DNA of 64,000 nucleotides from positions 6,264,501 through 6,328,500 of the forward strand of contig OX387200.1 in assembly GCA_947561715.1 (NCBI GenBank), read 5' to 3'. Every line of letters begins with the position of its first letter. Positions within the stretch are counted from its first letter, which is position 1. This document shows positions 10,751 to 21,902 of the stretch, in pieces. Source of the stretch: Ascidia mentula (lineage: Eukaryota; Chordata; Ascidiacea; Phlebobranchia; Ascidiidae). The notes under the pieces are model-generated. The model saw only the letters and a program-made list of their open reading frames with translations, was not told the DNA's origin and did no database searches. The position numbers and the translations under genes were made by a program.

Positions 10751-13046
10751 TTAGGTTGCTTTGCACAACTCGTCTTGCGTATAAAGGTAACAATGCAACG
10801 ACAAAAGTCTCGTCGGATCTTCGTCGTTGGTAAATTTAGCGTCGATGTCTGACAAGTTCAACACATTGTCTCCACGATAACTGAACGTGATCTGGAGAAA
10901 ATGTGCAAAGAATGAGTTGAACCACTTAACATTTCTGTATCGGTTTGCTGCATAATTGAAAAAAACATATGTCGTTATTTTTCATACTTAGACACACCTA
11001 TTTAACATATTAAGGCAATCATTTGCGTACTTTTACCTGTATTCAAAAGCGAAACACGAATTCCAGAATGATACTTTTCAATTTGTTGCACCACTAACTG
11101 ACCTGCTGATCCAGTGTTTCCATTTTAAAATCCTTAAACGTCTCGAAATGGGAATGAAAGAACATTGACTCGGTCAAATTGACGCCCAGCAGTTTCGTGA
11201 TGACGAAACCAATCGCACAATCGTCAGCAGCGTTAATTTCGCAACATGTGCGTGGGAAAACATTCATCCTGTGTTTAATACTATGTTTATATCAGGGGTT
11301 CACATTTCAAAATATCTTAAATCATATCTATCACATGCTAAACATTTGTGTGACACTTTCTCTGAGGTATTTGAGGTAATGTCTTAACATGTGTTGTTTA
11401 AGAAACTAGATTTAACATTATCGTATGTAAAACAACATACAATTCAGGACGAAACTGGGAAAATACATTATAATACTACGTAGTAACCAGCCACTGTTAG
11501 AAAGTGAAGCCTTGGCAACAATGTATAATTGGAGAGGAAAGTATTCATTCTTACCCGATCCACGGCTGCATTCGTTCTGCCAACGGTCTTGTAATGCAAC
11601 CTCCAGCCCCGCCCGTTCCAAACTGGTATTCGTACAATTTGCCTTTGTAACTGGACTGAACACAAACGCGATAAAGTGAAAAAAATAATTTGAGAGCTTC
11701 ATTTCTCATTGAATAGTGTCTCTTTTACCAATATAAAATTAATTTGATTGTCCAAGTTAGCAACTCCGCACCAACTGGAGTTGTAGATAACGTAACTCTA
11801 TGACTGATGTCAGGTTTAAGTGAATTTCTGTTAGTGTTTGTCATCTGGACAGCATTTTGCACATTGGATAATTATACCGTTATAGTAGGACGACTTCGCT
11901 TGCCGATATAAACTTCTTTATTGCTGTCGAACAAGTTGAGATATTGTAGAAGACGGTCGATATGAACGTAGTTGTCGTAGTCGAAATAACACCACCATCT
12001 ATACAAGCAATAACCCGTAATATTGAAATGTAATGTAAAGAGGTTGGCGAAAAAGAGTCAAATCATGAAAAACTTTTTTTATGAAGCAGAACACAAAAGC
12101 AATCGCATGTAATTAATGCCAATTTAAACAAAACGTATTAATGCCAAGACAACTTCTATATGCGCCATGTCTCTTCAAAGAGTTCCTCCAACTCACCGTT
12201 TCTCTCGATCCTCCATAAATGTGTCGTATGTTAGTCCAACTTTACAGCACAGGTCGTATCTGATAAATAGCATTAAAAGGTCTAAATTTATTTGCATGCC
12301 TCATAGAAAGTTATTATAAATAAACTCACAAACCATTGGTAGACCCGCATTTGCTCGTCACCAATTTGTTTCCTGAAAACAAAAGTTGAGAAACGTGGTA
12401 ATTGATAGGGAGTAAACTTTATTTGCTACGACAGAAATAAAATACGGTACAGCATTATATAGTGGCATTAATTCGGTAAACTTCGCTTAAATAAAACACA
12501 TATGGGAAGAATTAGCAAAGAATTCAATCGAGAGTAAACCAGCAACAACTCTTTATCACCAACCCTTAACATTATAAAACTGCCTACGTTTCATGATTGT
12601 AGCAGGACATACCAATCATACCTGTTTTGCGTTGGTAATTTTTGTCATCGTCGTCTGTTATTATGTAGACCTGTATCGATAAGCAATACATTGCACGAAT
12701 AGAAATAAAATAAACTAATAAAATGATAATTTATCACAGTTTTTTTTGCTTGTCCTTTGGCCGTCCTAAACCAAGTCTGTAGAACGACTTCGAGTCTTAA
12801 GGAATGAAACTTCTTGCTGGTTTTGATGGTGAGGCAAACAATGTCCAAACGAATCGTTCCGTTGAATGGCACCTTCACCGACCAAACCGTCGAATGTTCG
12901 GCGTTCGAAATCAAATAAAACCCTGAAGCCAATAATGTCAAACATGCGACAACCAACAGTTTTTTTCGGGTTATTATGCTTTTCGGCTTTATTACACGAA
13001 TGCGACTCGTCGCTGATTCAATCGACTGCTTATGGGTTCCAGACAT
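10751..13046 (-). CDS. Fringe-like glycosyltransferase, diverged paralogue (gene C)
   Basis: Eight exons in frame: 13046-12738, 12670-12622, 12372-12330, 12259-12197, 11998-11878, 11655-11555, 11268-11103, 10891-10751; 330 residues and a TAA stop. The exon sizes from exon 2 on equal those of gene A. The N terminus is basic with a signal anchor (KKLLVVACLTLLASGFYLI). Motifs: LTIKTSKKFHSLR, YIITDDDDKN, GSTNGLYDLCC, FDYDNYV, IGKRSRP, FGTGGAGGCI, ADDCAIGFVI, ESMFFHSHFE, LSLHCYLY. The usual Asp triplet is Asp-Tyr-Asp, which still satisfies DxD. Exon 1 has to use the donor act|gtgata, adding four residues. A gypsy element is inserted just upstream of the start. Confidence 0.8.
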
Positions 13047-13084
13047 TGTGAGCGCGATAAGGTGGTACGTGTTACCAGTTGAAA

Positions 13085-13147
13085 AACGTGTTTATTGTGT
13101 TGCTCGCCCCTTTTCTGACTCTCGCAATAAAGCATCAACCGCTTTAC
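13085..13147 (+). repeat. Truncated 5' LTR of gypsy element
   Basis: Identical to about 16973-17034 of the 3' LTR (gtgtttattgtgttgctcgc through gcatcaaccgctttac). The first ~85 bp of the LTR, including the TATA-like tatataa, are missing here. The left junction falls in a short shared string (aaac.tgttt) that is also present in the uninserted copy of the flank at 30640. Confidence 0.8.
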
Positions 13148-13165
13148 TGGTGACCCCGGGGCTCC
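13148..13165 (+). promoter_or_regulatory. Primer-binding site, tRNA-Trp type
   Basis: The sequence tggtgaccccg directly follows the LTR and is complementary to the 3' end of tRNA-Trp, the primer used by CsRn1-clade Ty3/gypsy elements. The match weakens after 11 bases. Confidence 0.65.
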
Positions 13166-13185
13166 AAAACCGTTATTTGGAGGTC

Positions 13186-13839
13186 ATGGATACTGAAAAC
13201 GCTGTCGCGCTTAAGCTTCCCACGTTCTGGCCAACCCAGCCACGTGTTTGGTTGCAACAAGCTGAGGCGCAGTTTGCGCTAAAGAAGATCACAGCAGATG
13301 AAACAAGGTACTTTCACGTGGTTTCGGCCTTGGACCAGGCCACAGCAGCGCGACTTATTGACTTGCTTGAACGACCGCCTGCCAAAAACAAGTTTGAAGC
13401 CATTCGAAGGCGCTTGCTGCAATCATTTGCTCTTTCCCCACAAGAACGTGCAGCCCGTCTCCTGAACATGCCACCGTTAGGTGATAAGAAACCGTCGGTT
13501 TTAATGGACAAAATGCTTGCCTTGCTAGGTGACCACCACGCTTGCTTTCTTTTCCATCATTTGTTCCTGCAGCACATGCCGGAAGTTATTAGGGTGGTTT
13601 TGGCCCGTGAGGATACTGCAGATCCGCGGCAGCTTGCCCAACGGGCGGATTTATTGTGGCTTTCTCTCAATAACAGCGCGGAATTTGCTGTCAGCAAGGA
13701 GCATAGCACTCGGTCAGCTCCACGCCGCACTGCGAAGCCCTCCAGCATGTGCTTTTATCACAGGTGCTTTGGAGCAGACGCGCGCCAATGCTGCCCTCCG
13801 TGCGCTTATCAGGGAAACGACAACGCCGGTTGCTGGTAA
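13186..13839 (+). CDS. gag: Gypsy (CsRn1-like) Gag
   Basis: 217 codons from the ATG in gtcatggatactg. It starts with the capsid-like pattern LPTFWPTQPRVWLQQAEAQF, then YFHVVSALD and FEAIRRRLL, which are typical of this Gag type. A CHCC-type zinc knuckle follows at the C terminus (CFYH, then FGADARQCCPPC) instead of the common CCHC. Pol overlaps it in the -1 frame. The ATG is the first good start after the primer-binding site. Confidence 0.8.
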   Translation: MDTENAVALKLPTFWPTQPRVWLQQAEAQFALKKITADETRYFHVVSALDQATAARLIDLLERPPAKNKFEAIRRRLLQSFALSPQERAARLLNMPPLGDKKPSVLMDKMLALLGDHHACFLFHHLFLQHMPEVIRVVLAREDTADPRQLAQRADLLWLSLNNSAEFAVSKEHSTRSAPRRTAKPSSMCFYHRCFGADARQCCPPCAYQGNDNAGCW

Positions 13840-16800
13840 TGGCTGGGGCAACCGGCGTCTCTTTCAGCCTGTTCTTTCTTTGGGACAAGGTTTCCGGCCG
13901 CAACTTTTTGGTTGACACTGGTGCTGAAGTCAGCGCAATTCCCCCCACTGGCTTCGAACGTCGCACCACACCCAAGGGTTCCGTTCTCAAGGCCGCTAAT
14001 GGAAGCTCCATAGCCACTTACGGCTACAAAGTTGTTCAACTGCACATTCCATCTGGTGTTTATAAATGGAAGTTCGTGTTGGCCGATGTCTCACGTCCAC
14101 TGCTCGGTGCTGACTTTCTCCGCGCTAATCGCCTGCTTGTCGACGTTGTCAGGAAACGTCTTGTTCACTCAGAGGTGTTCGCGAGCTACCCCTTGAAAAC
14201 GTCTCTACAACAACCGCCACAACTTCGAACTCTCAATTCCGTGCTTTGCCCCTACGAGAAGTTGCTGGAGCAGTTTCCAAACGTAAAAACACCTAGATTT
14301 TGTGATTTCTTGCCTAAGCACGGTGTTCAGCACCACATTGTAACTGATGGGCGCCCTGTGCATTGCCGAGTCAGGCGCCTCTCGCCTGAAAAGTTAGTGT
14401 TGGCTAAAGCCGAGTTTCAAAAAATGCTGGATTTAGGCATAGTGCGCCGATCAGCCAGTCCTTGGGCATCCCCTCTCCACATGGTGGAAAAGCCTTCCGG
14501 TGGCTGGCGCCCTTGCGGCGATTATCGTCGCCTTAACGACGCCACACAGGCCGATCGTTATTCCATACCGCATCTCCATGATTTCACCGCGCGTCTCGCG
14601 GGTTGTTCCGTTTTTTCAAAGGTAGACTTGGTACGTGGTTATCACCAGGTTCCCGTGGCTGAAGCTGACATTCCGAAGACAGCTGTAATCACGCCATTTG
14701 GCCTGTTTGAGTTTCTTCGAACCCCGTTTGGATTGAAGAATGCGGCTCAAACTTTTCAACGGCTCATGAACGCCATTTGTCAAGGTTTGGATTTTATTTA
14801 TGTCTATCTGGACGACATTCTTGTCGCAAGTCCAACACATGCAGCCCACATGGAACATCTCAAACGGCTTTTCCAACGGCTTTCGGACCACGATCTCGTC
14901 GTCAACTTACAAAAGTGCGAGTTTGGCAAAAGCAGCATCGAGTTTCTTGGGCATTTCGTCGACCAATGCGGCATCAAACCCTTGTCCAGCAAAGTTGACG
15001 CGGTGAAGAACTTCCCTGTGCCGACCACCATCAAAGGTTTACAGGAGTTTTCAGGGATGGTCAATTTCTACCACAGGTTCGTGCCCAATATTGCCAATAT
15101 TATGCAACCGCTCTATGGTACATTAGCGGGCAAACCTAAACAACTGGTATGGTCGGTCGACCTGCAGCGGGCTTTCGATAAGGCTAAAGACGCTCTCGCC
15201 AATGCTACGCTTTTGCATCATCCACAGTGGCAAGCCTGCATCGCGCTCACGACAGATGCCTCTGCGACCGCTGTGGGTGCAGTCCTTGAACAATTTTCCG
15301 ACGGTCATTGGGCCCCACTTGCTTTCTTCAGCCGTCAGTTGAGAAAGCCGGAAACGAAATACAGCGCCTTTGACCGCGAGCTTCTTGCGCTGCATCTGGC
15401 TATCAGGCACTTCCGCTATTTTCTGGAAGGGCGCAAGTTTACCGCGTACACCGACCACAAACCCCTTACTTTCGCATTCAAGAAGGCTGCCGACCCTTGG
15501 TCTGCTCGCCAGCAGCGTCAACTTTCTTCTATTTCAGAGTTCACTACCGATGTCCGGCACATTAGCGGCAAGTCGAATGCTGTCGCGGACGCACTTTCCA
15601 GATCTCTCTTGAGTGCCCTACGTGTGCCTCTATTCGACCTTGATTGCGAGGCTCTGGCACGCGCGCAACAAACCGATGAAGTGCAGTCTTATCGCACAGC
15701 AATTACCGGGTTGCGTCTGCAAGATGTCCAGGTTGGCAATTCAGGAACCACGCTGCTTTGTGACACCTCCCTTGGAAGACCTCGGCCCGTCGTTCCCTCG
15801 TCCTGGCAAAAGAAGGTGTTCGATGCCGTTCACGGATAGTCCCACCCGTCCATTCGCACCACGAAGAACCTTGTTGCCTCCAAATTTGTTTGGCATGGGT
15901 TAAAGAAGCAAGTAGCGTTGTGGGCCAAGCAATGTGTCGCTTGCCAGCGCGCCAAGGTTCAGCAGCACGTTCGGGCTCCACTTGCCGAGTACAGCCCTCC
16001 GACATCTCGTTTTCAACACATAAACATCGACATCGTTGGTCCTCTTCCACCTTGTCGAGGTCAAAGGTATTTATTAACTGTGGTCGACCGCTTCACCCGG
16101 TGGCCGGAAGCGATACCAATGGACGACGCCACCACCATCACTTGTGCACGTGCTTTCGTTTTTCATTGGGTTGCGAGGTTCGGCATTCCCAGTCACGTAT
16201 CGTCAGATCGTGGCCCTCAGTTCACGTCCGAACTGTGGACAACCATTGGTCAACTGCTCGGTATCTGTCTTCACCGCACGACAGCTTTTCACCCACAAGC
16301 GAACGGCTTGGTGGAGCGCTTTCATCGCCATTTAAAGAGCGCGTTGATGGCGCGTCTAACTGCCTCCAATTGGTTGGACGAGTTACCGTGGGTGTTACTT
16401 GGTGTTCGTACCGCACCCAAAGATGACCTGCAGGCCTCTTCCGCGGAGCTTGTTTACGGTACTACTTTGACCGTTCCTGGTGATTTTATTGCCCCTGCAG
16501 GCGACTCCACCGTCAAGTTTTTGCCGTCATTGAGGGACACCTTGCAACGAATTTTGCCGCAGCCGATGTCACGTCACGCCAACCTTCGGCCGTCCGTCCC
16601 TTCCTCGTTGAGGACCAGCCCATATGTGTTCGTTCGTCGCGACGTTCATAGACCTCCGCTGACCAGACCATACGATGGTCCGTACAAGGTGTTGCTAGCG
16701 TCGGACAAAACTTTCACTTTGGACATTGGAGGTCGCTCACAAACGATTTCGATCGACCGCCTTAAACCGGCTCACGTTGACATTACGGTACCAGTTCCAG

Positions 16801-16868
16801 TTGCCGTACCCCCAGCGAGAGGCAGACCACGGCGCAATGTACGGCCACCGCAACGCTATTCAGCGTGA
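13749..16868 (+). pseudogene. pol: Gypsy Pol (protease, RT, RNase H, integrase) with one in-frame stop
   Basis: Lies -1 relative to Gag, overlapping it by ~90 bases. Domains in order: aspartic protease (FLVDTGAEVSAIPP), reverse transcriptase (YLDDILVASP near 14803), RNase H (TTDASATAVGAVLEQ; AYTDHKPLTF), integrase (HHCC region, DRFTRWPEA, DRGPQFTS, HPQANGLVERFHR). A TAG at 15837-15839 breaks the frame between RNase H and the integrase zinc finger. The same frame then runs open to TGA at 16866, so the break is a single nonsense codon. The codon-level condition otherwise looks fresh, suggesting a fairly recent insertion. Confidence 0.85.
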
Positions 16869-16888
16869 CACTTTTTGGAGGGGGGTCC

Positions 16889-17035
16889 TGTGGCGACCGA
16901 ACTGTAGTGTTCGCCTGTGCATTGAAGCGTGCTATTGCCTTTTTCCCGTGTCGCGATTGCCGCCTTATATAAACGTGTTTATTGTGTTGCTCGCCCCTTT
17001 TCTGACTCTCGCAATAAAGCATCAACCGCTTTACA
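16889..17035 (+). repeat. 3' LTR of gypsy element
   Basis: 147 bp from tgtggcgacc to ctttaca, with TG...CA ends, a TATA-like tatataa (~16967) and a polyadenylation signal (aataaa, ~17013). It is preceded by a polypurine tract (ggaggggggtcc, 16877-16888). No target-site duplication can be matched because the 5' LTR is truncated. Confidence 0.8.
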
Positions 17036-17429
17036 GTAGCGTATCACCACAGGATCAACCAGGCTTTTTATCAGGAATATATATTTCGTCCCATGGGCAT
17101 CTTCAGTTCCTTACAGTAAACACAATAAAATGATTTTAAAAAACGTCTGAAAAACAACAACAGTAAAGAATGGGCTAGTAATAAAAAACAACTACTTCAA
17201 CCTCTTGCAATGCAACTGTGCTGAGGCAAAACACTGAGTTACCAGCCTTGCATGAAAAGGCAAGAGAATTGCGCACACGATAGAGAAACAGCATCAGACG
17301 CGGGTACAGATAAGGAACGCGCTGATAAGGCGAACGGCATAAAACCACCTTAAAACACACACACGAAAAACATAAAAAACAGAAAAACGATTTAAAACGA
17401 TCTTAAAAAACATCAACGCACCCCAGGCA

Positions 17430-17675
17430 ATATCATTTTTTGTATGTTCGTATAGTGTTTGCAAAAGTGGATTTGTGCTGGGTTGCGTAATGCTTTAGCA
17501 GCCTACGTTGTCATCAACCTTGTCAATAGGAAAGCTCTTCCACTTTGCTCCGTGGCCGCGTCATCTAACGGCGAAACTATGTTTATTTTGGGTATCGTAT
17601 TTGTTTCCACACAGCGTGTACACTGCTGCGTATATGCCATAATTCTGGCAAGTCAATTTTTGTTGGAGGTTTATG
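17430..17675 (-). mobile_element. Decayed Penelope-like GIY-YIG copy
   Basis: Read on the minus strand, it gives TCQNYGIYAAVYTLCGNKYD and following residues that align with TCKNYGIYVATCTTCKEQYV of the copy at 965-1816, then runs into stops. The flank 17080-17400 resembles the A-rich flank of the first copy. It is a relic lying between the gypsy 3' LTR and a Fringe-like exon. Confidence 0.6.
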
Positions 17676-17749
17676 TCGCCTTTTTACCTTTTAAACAATT
17701 TTGACTATTTCAACGACTTATTTTTTCCAATGATGCCAAACTTTCACAG

Positions 17750-18331
17750 CATGGGAAGGTTTCCTTGCACGTGTAGAGAAGTTGGGGCGGCAGACGACTG
17801 TTCGATTGCTTTCGTCATAACCCAGCTCCTTGGAGTGAACTTTACTGAGTCCATGTTTTTCCATTCACACTTCGAAGCGTTGACAAAATTAAATACGGAA
17901 ACATTGGACCGACATGTAAGTACATGGTTTTGTGGGACCAACGCACTTTGTGTTAAAAGGGGAATTGTAATGTTGTAACCTTTTGTATTAGAAGCGGTTT
18001 GTTTGTAACCAATTTGGCGGCAATTTTTATCTTTTTTTGTGTTTAATACGAGTGGTATATACATCTGTGTTTTATTGCGAGTCGACTATCGTATCGACAA
18101 AGTCAAAACTAACTGCTGACAAATAACTCTGTACATGCCAATTGTTTAAACTTACTTTAACACATTATTTTTTATATTTTGCAGATCACGTTGAGTTATG
18201 GTGGAGAAAACGTGGTGAATCTTTCTGGTTTGAAACCCCGGTTTAACAAACACGAAGATCCGACAAGGCTTTTGTCATTACATTGCCACCTGTATCCCGG
18301 AGACGACATGTGCGAAATACCGGAACACTAA
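17750..18331 (+). pseudogene. Fringe-like last two exons (fragment D2)
   Basis: Exons 17750-17915 and 18185-18331 are in frame, with acceptor cacag, donor gtaagt and acceptor ttttgcag. They read ADDCSIAFVITQLLGVNF, ESMFFHSHFE, then [25 protein letters not shown] and stop. Exon lengths (166 and 147) match the complete genes. Exons 1-6 are absent upstream, where retroelement debris lies instead. It is either a 3' remnant of a gene broken by insertions or a duplicated fragment; the strand is opposite to genes A to C. Confidence 0.8.
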
Positions 18332-18817
18332 ATAAGCTTTGACAATATTACTGCTACACTATAGCAAAGTCAAGTCATTTTATGTGGAAATACGGCCGGT
18401 AATTTGCGGAACGTATACGCTATAGCTAGTGAAAGTGACAGTTCGGCTTGGATGTATTTTTTTCATAAAGAATGTCGTTATTAAATTTGAATACCATCTG
18501 TTTATTTGTGTGTTTGGTAAGGGCTACAATATTAGATGTCATAGCAACAGGTACAATAGTTTGCGCTACTCTTTAGATGGCGGATGTATTGCATCTATTG
18601 GGAACCATAAGCCCCTAAGCAGCTAGATCATTATATGAGATCACAACAAGTATCAATAATTCCCTTTATAACTAGATTGTTACGTTGGTCGTTATGTGCC
18701 GAATCCAAAATTTGTGACTCGAAAATTCGAAAATTCGAAGGCATGAGCAAATTCTAGATCGCTGTCACCAAGCCATATTAAGAACAGAAGGCAAATGTTT
18801 TCTTTCACCAACCTCAC
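17996..18817. repeat. ~820 bp duplicated segment, copy 2
   Basis: Near-identical to 8881-9705. Its right edge is exactly at the truncated end of an EGF exon on the other strand (…cctcaccc|agaatacc), so the breakpoint cut that gene. Confidence 0.85.
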
Positions 18818-20985
18818 CCAGAATACCCGGCATTGCACCGGCATTTGTAACTTCCAATTATATTGGTGCAAGTTGCATCTCCGCTGCAATTTGCCATTCC
18901 GCCATTTACACATTCGTTTATATCTGTAATAAATAAACATTGTATGCAAAATATAGCTGCACACCCTTCCAAATTCGCGTTTTAAAAATCTTGCGAAAAC
19001 TTGTTTATAGGATCCTGCAACTATGAAATTGAAGGTGTCAGCATGGCAGTTCTAGTAATAACATAGATCGTATTCTGATGGTAAAGACAAAATTTACCAG
19101 CCATTTGCATAATGATAAATTTCACAGTGCAATTTTTTATTGGCTAATCGTTCATTATCAAAATTTAGAAATATTTGTATTAATGCTACCTTCGCACTTA
19201 AATCCATTTCCAGAATACCCGGCATTGCACTGGCATGTGTGACTTCCATTGGAATTGTTGCAAGTTGCATCCCCACTGCAATTTGCCATTCCGCCATCTG
19301 CACATTCGTTTATATCTGTAATAAGCAAATAATGCATGCAAAATATAGCTGCAAATCCTTTGACATTCGCATTTTTTGAAAATATGCCAAAACTTGTTTA
19401 TAAAAAATCTTGTAACGTTGTCCAGAAGGCGTTAGCTTGGCAGTTCATATTGCGATTTTTTTTGTTAGTAAATCGTTCGTAATCGAAACTTAGTAATGCT
19501 TTTAATAATGTTACCTTCGCACTAAACTCCATTTCCAGAATATCCGGCATTGCAATGGCATGTGTAACTTCCTATGTTATTGTTACAAGTTGCATCCCCA
19601 CTGCAATTTGCCATGCCGCCATCTGCACATTCGTTTATATCTGTAATTAGTAAACATTGCAAGCAAAATATAGCTGCAAATCCTTTGACATTCGCATTTT
19701 TAAAAGTCTTGCGAAAAAGGCTATATTGTTGTTACCAGTGGACGTTCACCTGTGCAAGTGGTTCCGTTTCCAGTATATCCAGTGTTACATGTACAGTTGT
19801 ACGATCCTGGCAAGTTATAACAAGAATCCGTGTGCACTCCGCGTGTGTTATTGTCCAGACATTCGTTGATATCCATACAAAGATCACTACAGTTCTAGAT
19901 TGTTTGAATGGATGATTTTGGTACATGGCTGTATGAATGTTAAACACCCTATATATACAGAACGTAAAATGTAAAATCTAGTTAACATATCATCACGACA
20001 GACTTCTAATAACCATTCTATATAGGGTATGGTATATGCATGTATTTGATAATAGGATTCCAAAGAACGTAATCAAAAGTTTTCATTACAAAACTACACT
20101 CTTTTCCAATGTTACACCTTGTTTACCTGTGCAATTTGTTCCAGTTGGTATTAAGTTAGGCGAATCGTATTCCTTTGTGCTTGTATCCAGGTAACCTGAT
20201 TTACACTGGCATCTGACAATTGATGCACTTACATTCGTACAGGTGGCGTTGCTGTGGCATGGATTTGCAGTGGTTTCACAAACGTTTGGAACTGTTTAAT
20301 TCAAACACCGTCATGATTTTCCCACAGTATTGTTGCTGAACCAAGCCGATGGCATGAAAAGAACATAAAACAACAAGGATCTTACTTAAATGAAAATATG
20401 TTGATTGGCTGTTATCGTCTCTAACCAGTTTTGCTGTAGAAAGGTAGACATGATCATTCGTGAGTGTTGTGAAATTAAGACAAGACTTGTCTTAATAGGC
20501 ATGTGCCAGTGGCGGTGCGCGGGTTGCCCTGGGCTTTGCGCGCTCTACGCTTGCTTGGGTGGTTGGCTGTGTGCTGTCGCGCACGTGTTCTGTTGGTGTA
20601 GTTTTTAGTTCTCGTCCAGGTGTGTGTGCTGTTTTCTTTCGACCAATTTGTTTTTCAGTTGTTCCTTAGTTACAGTGACTTAAAGCCTCATTTAGGAAAT
20701 CAACAATTTAACATCATAACAGTGAGTAAATAAAAAACTAAAAACATAACGACGTTCAAATTTTTCATCATGTTGTAACTCGAACAAGCGTAAAGTAACA
20801 TAAATATATGCGCGAATGTATAGCTCGATAAGATCTAACTGTAAATTTGTTTCTGTAAAGTAAATTATTGCAACACACATCGGATTATTATTATTTTCAA
20901 AAATTACCAGCATTTTGTCAGGCTCTTTTGCAAATCCAGCAAAGACACAGCACAACAGAAGAGCAAACGTCACTGTCCCCGCCAT
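18818..20985 (-). pseudogene. Secreted EGF-repeat protein gene, truncated and probably decaying
   Basis: The first exon (from 20985) encodes a signal peptide (MAGTVTFALLLCCVFAGFA). EGF exons follow at 20291-20127, 19886-19750, 19640-19515, 19315-19190 and 18923-18818. Most begin DINEC, the calcium-binding EGF consensus, and four contain C-x4-T-C (CSGDATC or CHSNATC), the O-fucose consensus. Odd points: the 19886 repeat has Val where the second Cys should be, the 19640 repeat has an in-frame TAG before its last Cys, the 18923 repeat is cut short at the duplication breakpoint, and the phases of the first exons do not join simply. The working gene may lie elsewhere, or an exon may be missing here. 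Confidence 0.65.
20300..20910. other. Intron of EGF gene; no other gene seen
   Basis: Contains a short GC-rich stretch (20510-20600) and a ~40 bp string (gttccttagttacagtgac…cctcat, about 20660-20695) that recurs at about 25188-25215 in an intron of the ENPP-like gene. Nothing coding is recognised. Confidence 0.4.
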
Positions 20986-21902
20986 TTCAATGCCAGGATA
21001 TCGATATCAAGTGTTAGCAGCGGAAAAATAATAAGCTCATGAAGTTAATTTAAATTAAAGATAATCTACGTTTGCAACGTGCTACACAATGGAACGCACT
21101 GCTGGAGTACATGAAAACACGCACACCTACGCATGAAAAGTTAATGTTTCCGGAATTACACGTTATATGACATGGCGTCATAACCACCTGGAATATTCCC
21201 CATGACTAAACTTAGTTTAGAATTACCACGGGCGTAAATGTCCTGAATAGTGCAAATTTTTAGTTGTCACGTCGACTTTGGTTTTGTTGATTCGGTTTAA
21301 AAAAAAAACATAAACTGCGGTCGATTAAAGCATGTGACAGGCTTACAAGTTATCATTCACGAGGCAACTACAAAGTTAAGACGAAAAACACGGTGGAATT
21401 TGGCTTCAAAAAGAATGGGGTTTTATTCGTGCGCTCTGGAAGCGAGGGCGGTGTATGCAACTTTCTGTTGACAAAATACTCCATGGGATTAACGGTCTGC
21501 GTGCCTAAAGCTCAGCTATATGCTTTGTTATGGACGGTGGGTTTTATTGCTGTGTTAAGGTTTAGAACAGCTGTAAAAATTTTTAAATAAAATTTGGGTG
21601 TCAATGTACTATGTAGCCCATATACTGTTTCGTATTGCATGAAACGTGCGTAATACATGCGTTTTTCTGAACAAAAGTTCAAAACTTCTGACATGCTGAT
21701 ACAAAATCCACACGCAAGGTCAAGTGTGGCAAGGTGTTACTATTTTCTAGCAGTTTTGTTACGGTTGATCAACAGTGTGAGAAGGGCCACAACGTACAGA
21801 GCGCCCGTCACGAACAAGCGCATCTGAAAGCTGTTACATTGCTCTGTGTAGCCCTGTAAGCGCTGTATTATCAGTAAATCGTACTGCTGCGCTGTTGCCA
21901 AC
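20986..21902. other. Intergenic region between divergent secreted-protein genes
   Basis: Upstream space shared by the minus-strand EGF gene and the plus-strand small peptide gene. A poly-A run is present near 21300. No domain-bearing frame is seen; a 71-codon minus frame at 21740-21955 with one hydrophobic stretch overlaps the peptide gene's first exon and is probably incidental. Confidence 0.4.
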
